From an uncultured Aquimarina sp. (GTDB lineage: Bacteria > Bacteroidota > Bacteroidia > Flavobacteriales > Flavobacteriaceae): a stretch of DNA of 64,000 nt. The stretch is from contig CANNFM010000020.1 of assembly GCA_947503835.1 (NCBI GenBank), positions 1-64,000 of the forward strand, read 5' to 3'. Under the pieces are notes generated by a model, which worked only from the letters and a program-made list of their open reading frames with translations, did not search any database and was not told where the DNA came from. The position numbers and the translations under genes were made by a program. Positions 57,358 through 64,000 of this stretch are shown piece after piece (the first letter of the stretch is position 1; every line of letters begins with the position of its first letter).

Positions 57358-58527
57358 TTAGTTGCCACACCTACCTAAGTTAGACCATCTAAAGTTGTTC
57401 TGTAATTCGTATAAGAACCCTCTATAAGTAACTTTATTTCCGGGAGAATATCTGGTATTTCTGTTGTATTCACTAACTCCTGCACAAATATCTGCTGGAG
57501 GGGTTACAGTATCACATTCTTTAATACGATTCCATCTTGTAAAATCTCTCTCATATAAGAATCCTTGATAGGTCACTCGATCTCCTACAGTGTATTGTCT
57601 TCCGTTCACCCATTCTTCAATGCCTTCGCAAGTATCGGTGTTTCCACCACCGCCACCGCCACCGCCGTCGCCAGGGTATACTTGGTTGGTTCCTGCAATA
57701 TCACCAGGAGATAATTCTGGTCTTCTTCTAGGATGGGTTGTACCGTCTAAACGTGTAATGGTTGGTTTACCATTTTTACTAAAAGTATAAGCGCCGTACA
57801 TCATGGTAGAGCGTATGTCAAACTCTCCAATATTTTGTGATCGAGTATTTTTTCTAAACTGACTTTCTGCGCCAGCCTGTATATTTTCAAATAAAATAAT
57901 AACGTGATCATCTCTATCAGAACGCGTTTGCTCATGAATATATCCTAAGGTATGCCCAATCTCGTGGATCATTACTACTTCGCTAGTTCTAACACCCATA
58001 TTGATTCTACCTCTTGAGCCTTGAACCCCTACACTTGCAGAAGCGCAATTACAATTATTTCCATTATTTCTGATCGTAACATAATAGTTCTCATTCGTAC
58101 GTTCCTTAAACCTAATACTGGTTTTAGAACTCCATTCCTCCATAGAATTTCGCGTCACCTGAATTTGATTACTGCTAAGACTACTATCAAGCACATAAAT
58201 AATAGTGTTGTTTGGCCATTTTGTAATCCCTCCTGCTAAACCAAGTTTTGGATCAACCTGAGCTCCTGGTTTAGGATTTTCGTCAAATTGTATAGCAGTA
58301 TCAGTTAATTGATCTTCTGTAAATATAATATCGTTAAAAAGATAAGTACCATCACCTAAGTTTTGTACTTTAACGGGATCTCCCAAAAAGAATTTTTCGA
58401 CAAGTTCAGGAGTTTGATTGCTCTCTGGAGCAATTTCTTCAAAACTTTCATTACTACATGAAGTCATAAAAAGCCCCAAGCTTAATATGCTTAATTTAGC
58501 TAAATTAATTAGATTTTTTGTTTTCAT
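57358..58527 (-). CDS. Astacin-like metallopeptidase lipoprotein with two C-terminal carbohydrate-binding-type repeats
   Basis: A 389-residue exported lipoprotein (signal ending LGLFMTSC). The catalytic domain has HEIGHTLGYIHEQTRSDRDD (HExxHxxGxxHE, M12A) and the Met-turn STMMYGAYTF. A glycine linker (GDGGGGGGGGN) leads to two repeats of about 40 residues: EEWVNGRQYTVGDRVTYQGF and SEYNRNTRYSPGNKVTYRGF, each with aromatic residues in the ChiC/CBM5-12 layout. It is likely a surface protease that binds polysaccharide. A propeptide separates the lipobox and the protease. Confidence 0.9.
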   Translation of the reverse strand: MKTKNLINLAKLSILSLGLFMTSCSNESFEEIAPESNQTPELVEKFFLGDPVKVQNLGDGTYLFNDIIFTEDQLTDTAIQFDENPKPGAQVDPKLGLAGGITKWPNNTIIYVLDSSLSSNQIQVTRNSMEEWSSKTSIRFKERTNENYYVTIRNNGNNCNCASASVGVQGSRGRINMGVRTSEVVMIHEIGHTLGYIHEQTRSDRDDHVIILFENIQAGAESQFRKNTRSQNIGEFDIRSTMMYGAYTFSKNGKPTITRLDGTTHPRRRPELSPGDIAGTNQVYPGDGGGGGGGGNTDTCEGIEEWVNGRQYTVGDRVTYQGFLYERDFTRWNRIKECDTVTPPADICAGVSEYNRNTRYSPGNKVTYRGFLYELQNNFRWSNLGRCGN

Positions 58528-59032
58528 TTTTTTGAATTAAAAAGTTGAGTTTATTTGTGTTTTTTACAGCTGTGATAACTACGTTGTTGCCCGTGTTATT
58601 ACAAATCAGCAGGTTAAAATTATTGTAAAGAATGTTAATTTATGTTAACTAATGAGTATCCGTAAGATGCTGTCTAGTAAGCGTGTTAGGTAAGTGGTGG
58701 TTTTGATTTGTATAGTGTTTTTTTTAAACGTCATTAGTGGATTAATAAATATGAAATGGAGTACATTTAGCATCTCAGTATTATGAATAACTGGTCTTTT
58801 TTTAGTGATTTTAAAGATGGGTTTTTAATCAGTTGTAAAAGTTATAAAATTATTATAAAATCCATTTAAGGCTATTTTCATCCTTTTTAAGAAGGTTTTT
58901 GTTTTTTCGGGTATTGATCTTAATTAATTGTTGATAACTCTTTAAATCATCTTTGATAAAACCTTTATATCTTTTATTGATTTTTTATCTTTGTTTGTTG
59001 TCAAAAAACTAAAATATTAAATAAGGGATTTT
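58528..59032. other. Intergenic region upstream of gyrB
   Basis: About 500 bp with very low GC and no gene. A -7-type box TATCTTTG lies at 58986-58993, 39 bp before the gyrB start, and is the likely gyrB promoter. No palindrome or repeat of note is seen. Confidence 0.5.
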
Positions 59033-60973
59033 ATGAGCGAAGAAGCTAATAAGAAGGATTACTCAGCAGATAGTATTCAGGCACTCGAAGGAATGGAGCA
59101 TGTACGTATGCGTCCGTCCATGTATATCGGTGATGTGGGATCTAGAGGATTGCATCACTTGGTGTATGAAGTTGTGGATAATTCGATTGATGAAGCTATG
59201 GGGGGGTACTGTGATTCTATACAGGTAACCATAAATGAAGATAATTCTATTACCACCAGAGATAATGGTCGTGGTATTCCTGTTGGAATTCATAAAAAAG
59301 AAGGAGTTTCTGCTTTAGAGGTAGTAATGACTAAAATTGGAGCTGGAGGAAAATTCGATAAAGATTCCTATAAGGTGTCAGGAGGATTGCACGGAGTAGG
59401 GGTTTCTTGTGTGAATGCCTTGTCAGATCATTTACACGCTGTTGTTCATAAAGATGGAAAAGTATGGGAGCAGGAATATGAGAAAGGAAAACCACTATAT
59501 CCGGTTAAATCAACTGGGGATACTGATTTTAATGGTACTGTAGTTACTTTTAGACCGGATCCAACTATTTTTCAGCAAACCTTAGAGTATAATTATGATA
59601 CTTTAGCAAGTCGTATGCGCGAATTGGCATACCTTAATAAAGGAATAACAATTACGCTAACTGATAAGAGACATCAAGATGATGAAGGGAATGATGTTGC
59701 AGAAACTTTCTTTTCTGAAGAAGGATTGAAAGAATTTGTAAGATTTTTGGATACTAGTCGTAGTGCTATCATTGGTGATGTTATTTCTATGGAAGGTGAG
59801 AAAAATGATATTCCTGTAGAAGTGGCAATGATATATAATGACTCTTATGCAGAAAATTTACATTCTTATGTAAATAATATTAATACACATGAAGGAGGGA
59901 CCCACCTTTCAGGTTTTAGAAGAGGTTTGACAGCTACACTTAAGAAGTATGCAGATGCTTCTGGGATGTTAGATAAGTTGAAGTTTGAAATTGCTGGTGA
60001 TGATTTTCGTGAAGGGTTGACTGCTATTATTTCGGTAAAAGTACAAGAACCTCAATTTGAAGGGCAGACAAAAACCAAATTAGGAAATAGAGAGGTTACT
60101 TCGGCAGTATCACAGGCCGTTTCTGAAATGTTAGAGAATTATCTCGAAGAAAACCCTAATGATGCAAAAACAATAGTTCAAAAAGTAATTCTTGCTGCTC
60201 AAGCCCGTCATGCTGCTAAAAAAGCGCGTGAAATGGTGCAACGTAAATCTGTGATGAGTATCGGTGGTTTACCAGGTAAGCTTTCTGACTGTTCAGAACA
60301 GGATCCTGCATTGTGTGAAGTATTTCTTGTCGAGGGAGATTCTGCAGGTGGAACCGCAAAGCAAGGGCGTGATCGTATGTTTCAGGCGATTCTTCCACTT
60401 CGTGGTAAGATCCTGAATGTTGAAAAAGCAATGCATCATAAAGTGTTTGAAAATGAAGAAATCAAAAATATCTTTACAGCGCTAGGAGTTACTATAGGAA
60501 CCGAAGAAGATAGTAAAGCATTAAACCTTTCGAAACTAAGATATCATAAAGTAGTGATTATGTGTGATGCCGATGTTGATGGTAGTCATATTTCTACATT
60601 GATCTTAACGTTCTTTTTTAGGTATATGAAAGAGTTAATCGAAGCTGGACATATTTACATTGCAGCACCGCCATTATATCTAGTAAAAAAAGGAGCTAAA
60701 AAGCAATATGCATGGAATGATGATCAACGAGATTTAATTGTAAAAGATTTTGGAGAAAATTCCAAAATACAACGATATAAAGGTCTTGGAGAAATGAATG
60801 CAGAGCAATTGTGGGACACTACAATGAATCCAGAATTTAGAACCATGCGCCAGGTTACTATTGATAATCTTACCGAGGCCGATAGAATCTTTTCTATGCT
60901 TATGGGAGATGAAGTGCCACCTCGTAGAGAATTTATAGAAAAGAATGCCGTCTACGCAAATATTGATGCATAA
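59033..60973 (+). CDS. gyrB: DNA gyrase subunit B
   Basis: A 646-residue type IIA topoisomerase ATPase subunit. GHKL motifs: YEVVDNSIDEAMGG, DNGRGIPVGIHKKEG and GGLHGVGVSCVNALS; then LTDKRHQD, and the Toprim motifs CEVFLVEGDSAGGTAKQGRD and MCDADVDGSHISTLIL. The C-terminus ends QLWDTTMNPEFRTMRQVTID and EFIEKNAVYANIDA. It lacks the E. coli 170-residue insert, typical of Bacteroidetes. With GyrA (not in the window) it introduces negative supercoils. Confidence 0.98.
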   Translation: MSEEANKKDYSADSIQALEGMEHVRMRPSMYIGDVGSRGLHHLVYEVVDNSIDEAMGGYCDSIQVTINEDNSITTRDNGRGIPVGIHKKEGVSALEVVMTKIGAGGKFDKDSYKVSGGLHGVGVSCVNALSDHLHAVVHKDGKVWEQEYEKGKPLYPVKSTGDTDFNGTVVTFRPDPTIFQQTLEYNYDTLASRMRELAYLNKGITITLTDKRHQDDEGNDVAETFFSEEGLKEFVRFLDTSRSAIIGDVISMEGEKNDIPVEVAMIYNDSYAENLHSYVNNINTHEGGTHLSGFRRGLTATLKKYADASGMLDKLKFEIAGDDFREGLTAIISVKVQEPQFEGQTKTKLGNREVTSAVSQAVSEMLENYLEENPNDAKTIVQKVILAAQARHAAKKAREMVQRKSVMSIGGLPGKLSDCSEQDPALCEVFLVEGDSAGGTAKQGRDRMFQAILPLRGKILNVEKAMHHKVFENEEIKNIFTALGVTIGTEEDSKALNLSKLRYHKVVIMCDADVDGSHISTLILTFFFRYMKELIEAGHIYIAAPPLYLVKKGAKKQYAWNDDQRDLIVKDFGENSKIQRYKGLGEMNAEQLWDTTMNPEFRTMRQVTIDNLTEADRIFSMLMGDEVPPRREFIEKNAVYANIDA

Positions 60974-60995
60974 CATATATAATAAATCTATTCAA

Positions 60996-61028
60996 AATCC
61001 GCTATATAAATTGGTATAGCGGATTTTT
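60996..61028 (+). terminator. gyrB terminator
   Basis: AATCCGCTATA (60997-61006 region) pairs with TATAGCGGATT (61015-61025), followed by eight T. Confidence 0.8.
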
Positions 61029-61060
61029 TTTATATTGCAGTGCCCAAAAAAACAAATCGA

Positions 61061-62062
61061 ATGAAAAAGTTAACATTGTTGTTGGCATTAGTTCTAGGTC
61101 AGATGGCCTCTTCCCAAACCGATATTGATCAAATTCTGGAGATTGGTATTGCAAATGCTCAAAGATTTAGTGCAGATTATTTTGTTCCGGCTGGAGAATC
61201 ATTAGTAAATAATATGTCTAATGCTTGGTATAATACTGCAAAAACGAAAAAACTTTGGCATTTTGAAGTGGGTATAGTGGGTAATCTTTCTTTTGTGAGA
61301 GAAGAGAAACAATCTTTTATTCTTAATACTGCAGATTATATTGATATTTCCTTCAGAGATGGTTCTACGAGCCAACAGGCACCTAATGCATTTGGAGTTA
61401 ATCAAGGCGATATCACAGTAGTTATTAATGTGGGACAAGCAGATGAACTAGAAGTGGTTTTACCCGATGGTATCGGAAGTTCGGCTATTAACTCTATTCC
61501 GGCTGGATTCATACAAGGATCTTTGGGTTTGATAAAAAGTACCGAAATCAAAGTACGTTTTTTGCCAAGAATTAAAGCTGTAGAGGATGCAGAAATACAA
61601 TTATACGGAGTAGCTTTTCAGCATGAATTTACGGATTGGGTTTTTCCACTAAAAAGATGGCCTGTAAAATTAGCAGGATTAATAGGATACACTAACGTAA
61701 AAGGTTTTTACGATATAAATACGAATAGTGGTGTGCCTGGGACGGATCAAGAAGTAAAATTGAATTCTAATTCTTGGTTAATTACCAGTATTGTGTCTAC
61801 AAAATTACCTGTTCTAAATTTTTATGGAGGGTTGGGATATTATTTTGGATCTAGTGATGCCGATGTGAAAGGTGTATATCAAGTTCAAAACGGACCCTTT
61901 GCTTCAGATATAATTACAGATCCTATTAGTGTAAAAAACAAAACCAAAGGTGTTAAAGCAACTATTGGTGCCAAGGTAAAATTTGGTGTTTTTAACGCTA
62001 ATCTTGATTATACGCTCCAGAATTATAATAACCTTTCCCTTGGGCTTAGTTTTGGGTGGTAA
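61061..62062 (+). CDS. DUF6588 family secreted protein
   Basis: A 333-residue exported protein. SPI signal MKKLTLLLALVLGQMASSQ fixes the start, so seven upstream codons are dropped. The body has outer-membrane-barrel-like strands: ADYFVPAGESLVNNMSNAWY, IKVRFLPRIKAVEDAEIQLY, GVAFQHEFTDWVFPLKRWPV and a final aromatic strand NLSLGLSFGW. This fits DUF6588, a probable outer-membrane protein family of Bacteroidetes with no assigned function. It is a single gene between gyrB and mdh. Confidence 0.85.
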   Translation: MKKLTLLLALVLGQMASSQTDIDQILEIGIANAQRFSADYFVPAGESLVNNMSNAWYNTAKTKKLWHFEVGIVGNLSFVREEKQSFILNTADYIDISFRDGSTSQQAPNAFGVNQGDITVVINVGQADELEVVLPDGIGSSAINSIPAGFIQGSLGLIKSTEIKVRFLPRIKAVEDAEIQLYGVAFQHEFTDWVFPLKRWPVKLAGLIGYTNVKGFYDINTNSGVPGTDQEVKLNSNSWLITSIVSTKLPVLNFYGGLGYYFGSSDADVKGVYQVQNGPFASDIITDPISVKNKTKGVKATIGAKVKFGVFNANLDYTLQNYNNLSLGLSFGW

Positions 62063-62170
62063 TTTACCTTCTATTTGTGAATTAATTCGTTAAAGAATTT
62101 GTATTTTCGCGCTGGTATTGAAATCTTTTCAATAGAACGAATTAATATTAATTAAAACATACATAACACA

Positions 62171-63097
62171 ATGAAAGTTACAGTAGTAGGAGCTGGTGCA
62201 GTAGGTGCAAGTTGCGCCGAATATATAGCAATAAAGGATTTTGCTTCAGAAGTAGTATTGTTAGATATCAAAGAAGGATATGCAGAAGGTAAGGCGATGG
62301 ATCTTATGCAAACGGCTTCTCTTAATGGATTTGATACAAAGATTACAGGAACTACAGGAGACTATTCTAAAACTGCAGGAACAGATATTGCTGTAATTAC
62401 TTCAGGAATTCCCCGTAAACCAGGTATGACTCGTGAGGAACTTATCGGTATTAATGCTGGGATTGTTAAAACAGTATCTTCTAGCTTAATAGAACATTCT
62501 CCGAACGCAATCATTATTGTGGTTAGTAACCCTATGGATACTATGACCTATTTGGTGCATAAGACCACAAACCTTCCTAAAAACCGAATTATTGGAATGG
62601 GAGGAGCATTAGATAGTGCACGTTTTAAATACAGATTAGCTGAAGCTTTAGGAGCTCCTATCTCTGATGTTGATGGTATGGTAATCGGTGGACATAGCGA
62701 TAAAGGAATGGTGCCATTAACAAGATTAGCAACAAGAAATAGTGTGCCTGTTGCAGAGTTTATTTCTGATGATAGATTAGAACAAGTGGCTGCAGATACT
62801 AAGGTTGGAGGAGCTACACTAACCAAATTATTAGGAACATCGGCATGGTATGCACCAGGAGCAGCAGTTTCTGGACTTGTGCAGGCAATTGCTTGTGACC
62901 AAAAGAAAATCTTTCCTTGTTCAGTATTACTAGAAGGAGAATACGGGTTAAATGACCTTTGTATTGGTGCGCCGGTAGTATTAGGTAAAGACGGAATTGA
63001 AAAAATCGTTGAAATAAAACTAAGTGATGCCGAAAAAGCAAAACTAGCAGAAAGCGCAGAAGGTGTTAAGAAAACAAATGGATTGTTAGAGTTATAA
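62171..63097 (+). CDS. mdh: Malate dehydrogenase, LDH-like
   Basis: A 308-residue NAD-dependent enzyme of the TCA cycle. VTVVGAGAVGASCAEYIA binds NAD; the substrate loop is TSGIPRKPGMTREELIGINA, with the second Arg fitting MDH rather than LDH; the catalytic His is in MVIGGHSDKGMVPLTR, and VVSNPMDTMTYLV carries the conserved Asn. The length is that of Bacteroidetes MDH. It is a single gene with a terminator. Confidence 0.97.
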   Translation: MKVTVVGAGAVGASCAEYIAIKDFASEVVLLDIKEGYAEGKAMDLMQTASLNGFDTKITGTTGDYSKTAGTDIAVITSGIPRKPGMTREELIGINAGIVKTVSSSLIEHSPNAIIIVVSNPMDTMTYLVHKTTNLPKNRIIGMGGALDSARFKYRLAEALGAPISDVDGMVIGGHSDKGMVPLTRLATRNSVPVAEFISDDRLEQVAADTKVGGATLTKLLGTSAWYAPGAAVSGLVQAIACDQKKIFPCSVLLEGEYGLNDLCIGAPVVLGKDGIEKIVEIKLSDAEKAKLAESAEGVKKTNGLLEL

Positions 63098-63126
63098 TAA
63101 ATTTACAATCTGTATAATGTTATAAT

Positions 63127-63153
63127 AAAAGCTGCATTCTTGCAGCTTTTATT
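63127..63153 (+). terminator. mdh terminator
   Basis: AAAAGCTGCA (63127-63136) and TGCAGCTTTT (63141-63150), loop TTCT, perfect 10-bp stem. Confidence 0.85.
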
Positions 63154-63272
63154 GTTTACAATGCAAATTTATTGAGAGTTTTTACGTTGTAATCTTTTAA
63201 ATGATTTGTAACGTTTAAAAGATTACAATAGATATTTATCTGAAGACTTTAGAAATGAAGTTTTAATTTTTT

Positions 63273-63280
63273 TATATTTG
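63273..63280 (+). promoter_or_regulatory. -7 box of the last gene
   Basis: TATATTTG fits TAnnTTTG and ends only 4 bp before the ATG at 63285, so the transcript would start at or next to the A of the start codon (leaderless). Confidence 0.5.
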
Positions 63281-63284
63281 CCGC

Positions 63285-63905
63285 ATGAAGAAAAAATGGT
63301 ACTTCGGGATTTTAATCACTGCACTTGCATTGCTTGTTGTTATTCAGCAGCAAACCGTTGTACCTAATCAGGAAATTGTATTAGAGTTTGTTGATATTGA
63401 GGTTACCTCTCAAGAAGCCCAAAAAACGATAACGATTGTAAAAAAACAATTGGAATCCATAGGGGCGAAAAATACCAGGATATCAAAGGAATTAAAAAAT
63501 GGTACCCTTAAAATTACATACTACAGCGATGAGGATGTAGAGTTCATAAAAAGAATACTTTCTGAAGCACAAAATGTAGCGCTTGACCATATTGTTTATG
63601 ACCAAAATGAAGATGATCATCAATTTCCCTTAAATAAAAACTCAAAAGACTATAACCTTGATGTTTATGAAATCCAAAAAAGCACAGATTTTGGTTCTGA
63701 CTTTAATGGTATATCTATTTTAGAAGTAAAACATGAACAAGATCGATATTCTGGTTCTAACTCGTATAGTTTTGTAGCAGAAATTGATATCAATGGTATA
63801 GGTAGGCTTGTGAAAATAGCCCAAAAAGTAAATTCAACTATTGCAATTGCAATAGATAATACTTCACATAACATTCCAGAAGTACGAGCTGGACCAACCT
63901 CTTAA
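63285..63905 (+). CDS. Membrane-anchored protein, unknown function
   Basis: A 206-residue protein with one N-terminal hydrophobic helix (WYFGILITALALLVVI) and a periplasmic domain starting QEIVLEFVDIEVTSQEAQKT with two alpha/beta segments. The second part, FVAEIDINGIGRLVKIAQKV, is a further alpha/beta element. No family is recognised. In relatives secDF often follows mdh; this gene could precede secDF beyond the window edge, which I cannot see. Confidence 0.75.
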   Translation: MKKKWYFGILITALALLVVIQQQTVVPNQEIVLEFVDIEVTSQEAQKTITIVKKQLESIGAKNTRISKELKNGTLKITYYSDEDVEFIKRILSEAQNVALDHIVYDQNEDDHQFPLNKNSKDYNLDVYEIQKSTDFGSDFNGISILEVKHEQDRYSGSNSYSFVAEIDINGIGRLVKIAQKVNSTIAIAIDNTSHNIPEVRAGPTS

Positions 63906-64000
63906 TTGGAATTCAAAGCTTTTAAGAAATTCCTAAAAACAATCATTTTTTTTATTAAAAGTTAAAAAAGTAGAGCAATTAATAGCTCTTGAAAGTCATT

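Noticed and set aside
1..64000. tRNA, rRNA and transposase genes
   Set aside because: I found no cloverleaf-like tRNA sequence, no rRNA segment and no DDE, tyrosine or serine recombinase sequence. A covariance-model scan was not possible here.

Overview
The window is a chromosomal segment of a marine-type member of the Bacteroidetes, most likely family Flavobacteriaceae. Supporting signs are the AT-rich sequence, TAnnTTTG -7 promoter boxes with TTG about 19-20 bp upstream and no Shine-Dalgarno signal, many short SPII lipoproteins, QueE/AsnB/DUF2911/DUF6588 proteins of Bacteroidetes type, and dispersed palindromes with the core CTTCGGCAAGCTCAG. I see no rRNA, tRNA, CRISPR array or transposase gene.

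Region 1 (1-7.1 kb) is accessory DNA: a lipocalin-like lipoprotein, then minus-strand small genes of unrelated function (DUF1801, DUF7079-like, ABM, DinB, SRPBCC, ParDE, a lipoprotein, DoxX). They are separated by imperfect palindromes and dispersed repeats, so the stretch looks like a gene-cassette array. Region 2 (6.5-12.3 kb) is a purine-salvage/catabolism block: guanine deaminase, XdhC, a membrane protein, and the molybdenum and FeS/FAD subunits of xanthine dehydrogenase. Region 3 (12.3-26.8 kb) is repeat-rich accessory DNA. It holds a MITE-like element, two unknown cytoplasmic proteins, two almost identical GIY-YIG nuclease genes inside a palindromic repeat array, a 21-bp minisatellite, a phage-defence pair (putAbiC-like and Abi-alpha-like), a YD-repeat-like secreted protein, and a metallopeptidase with a Cys/His-rich repeat tail.

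Region 4 (26.9-52.3 kb) is mostly ordinary chromosome. It includes a pair resembling YtfI/YtfJ(GerW), an ArsR/SRPBCC pair with clear operators, and an operon of cNMP-domain histidine kinase, aldo/keto reductase, response regulator-thioredoxin reductase fusion and UBP zinc finger. Further on are kynurenine 3-monooxygenase, an aldehyde dehydrogenase, a sterol-desaturase-family protein, an RluF-type pseudouridine synthase, a HerA-like ATPase and a RidA lipoprotein.

Region 5 (52.4-64 kb) has queE, then about 1.7 kb with no long genes, then DUF2911, asnB, an astacin-like lipoprotein, gyrB, a DUF6588 protein, mdh and a membrane-anchored unknown. The 1.7-kb stretch is the most interesting part of the window. 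It contains four separate 32-codon genes that align without gaps over their whole length, share a C-terminal pattern FL(R/K)xLPxA(S/C)xxAIHR, and differ at synonymous positions in almost every conserved codon. At least three carry their own TAnnTTTG promoter box. I know of no described family matching them and regard them as the best candidate for a new system here.

Starts given below were chosen by signal peptides, promoter position and repeat boundaries, and are predictions.
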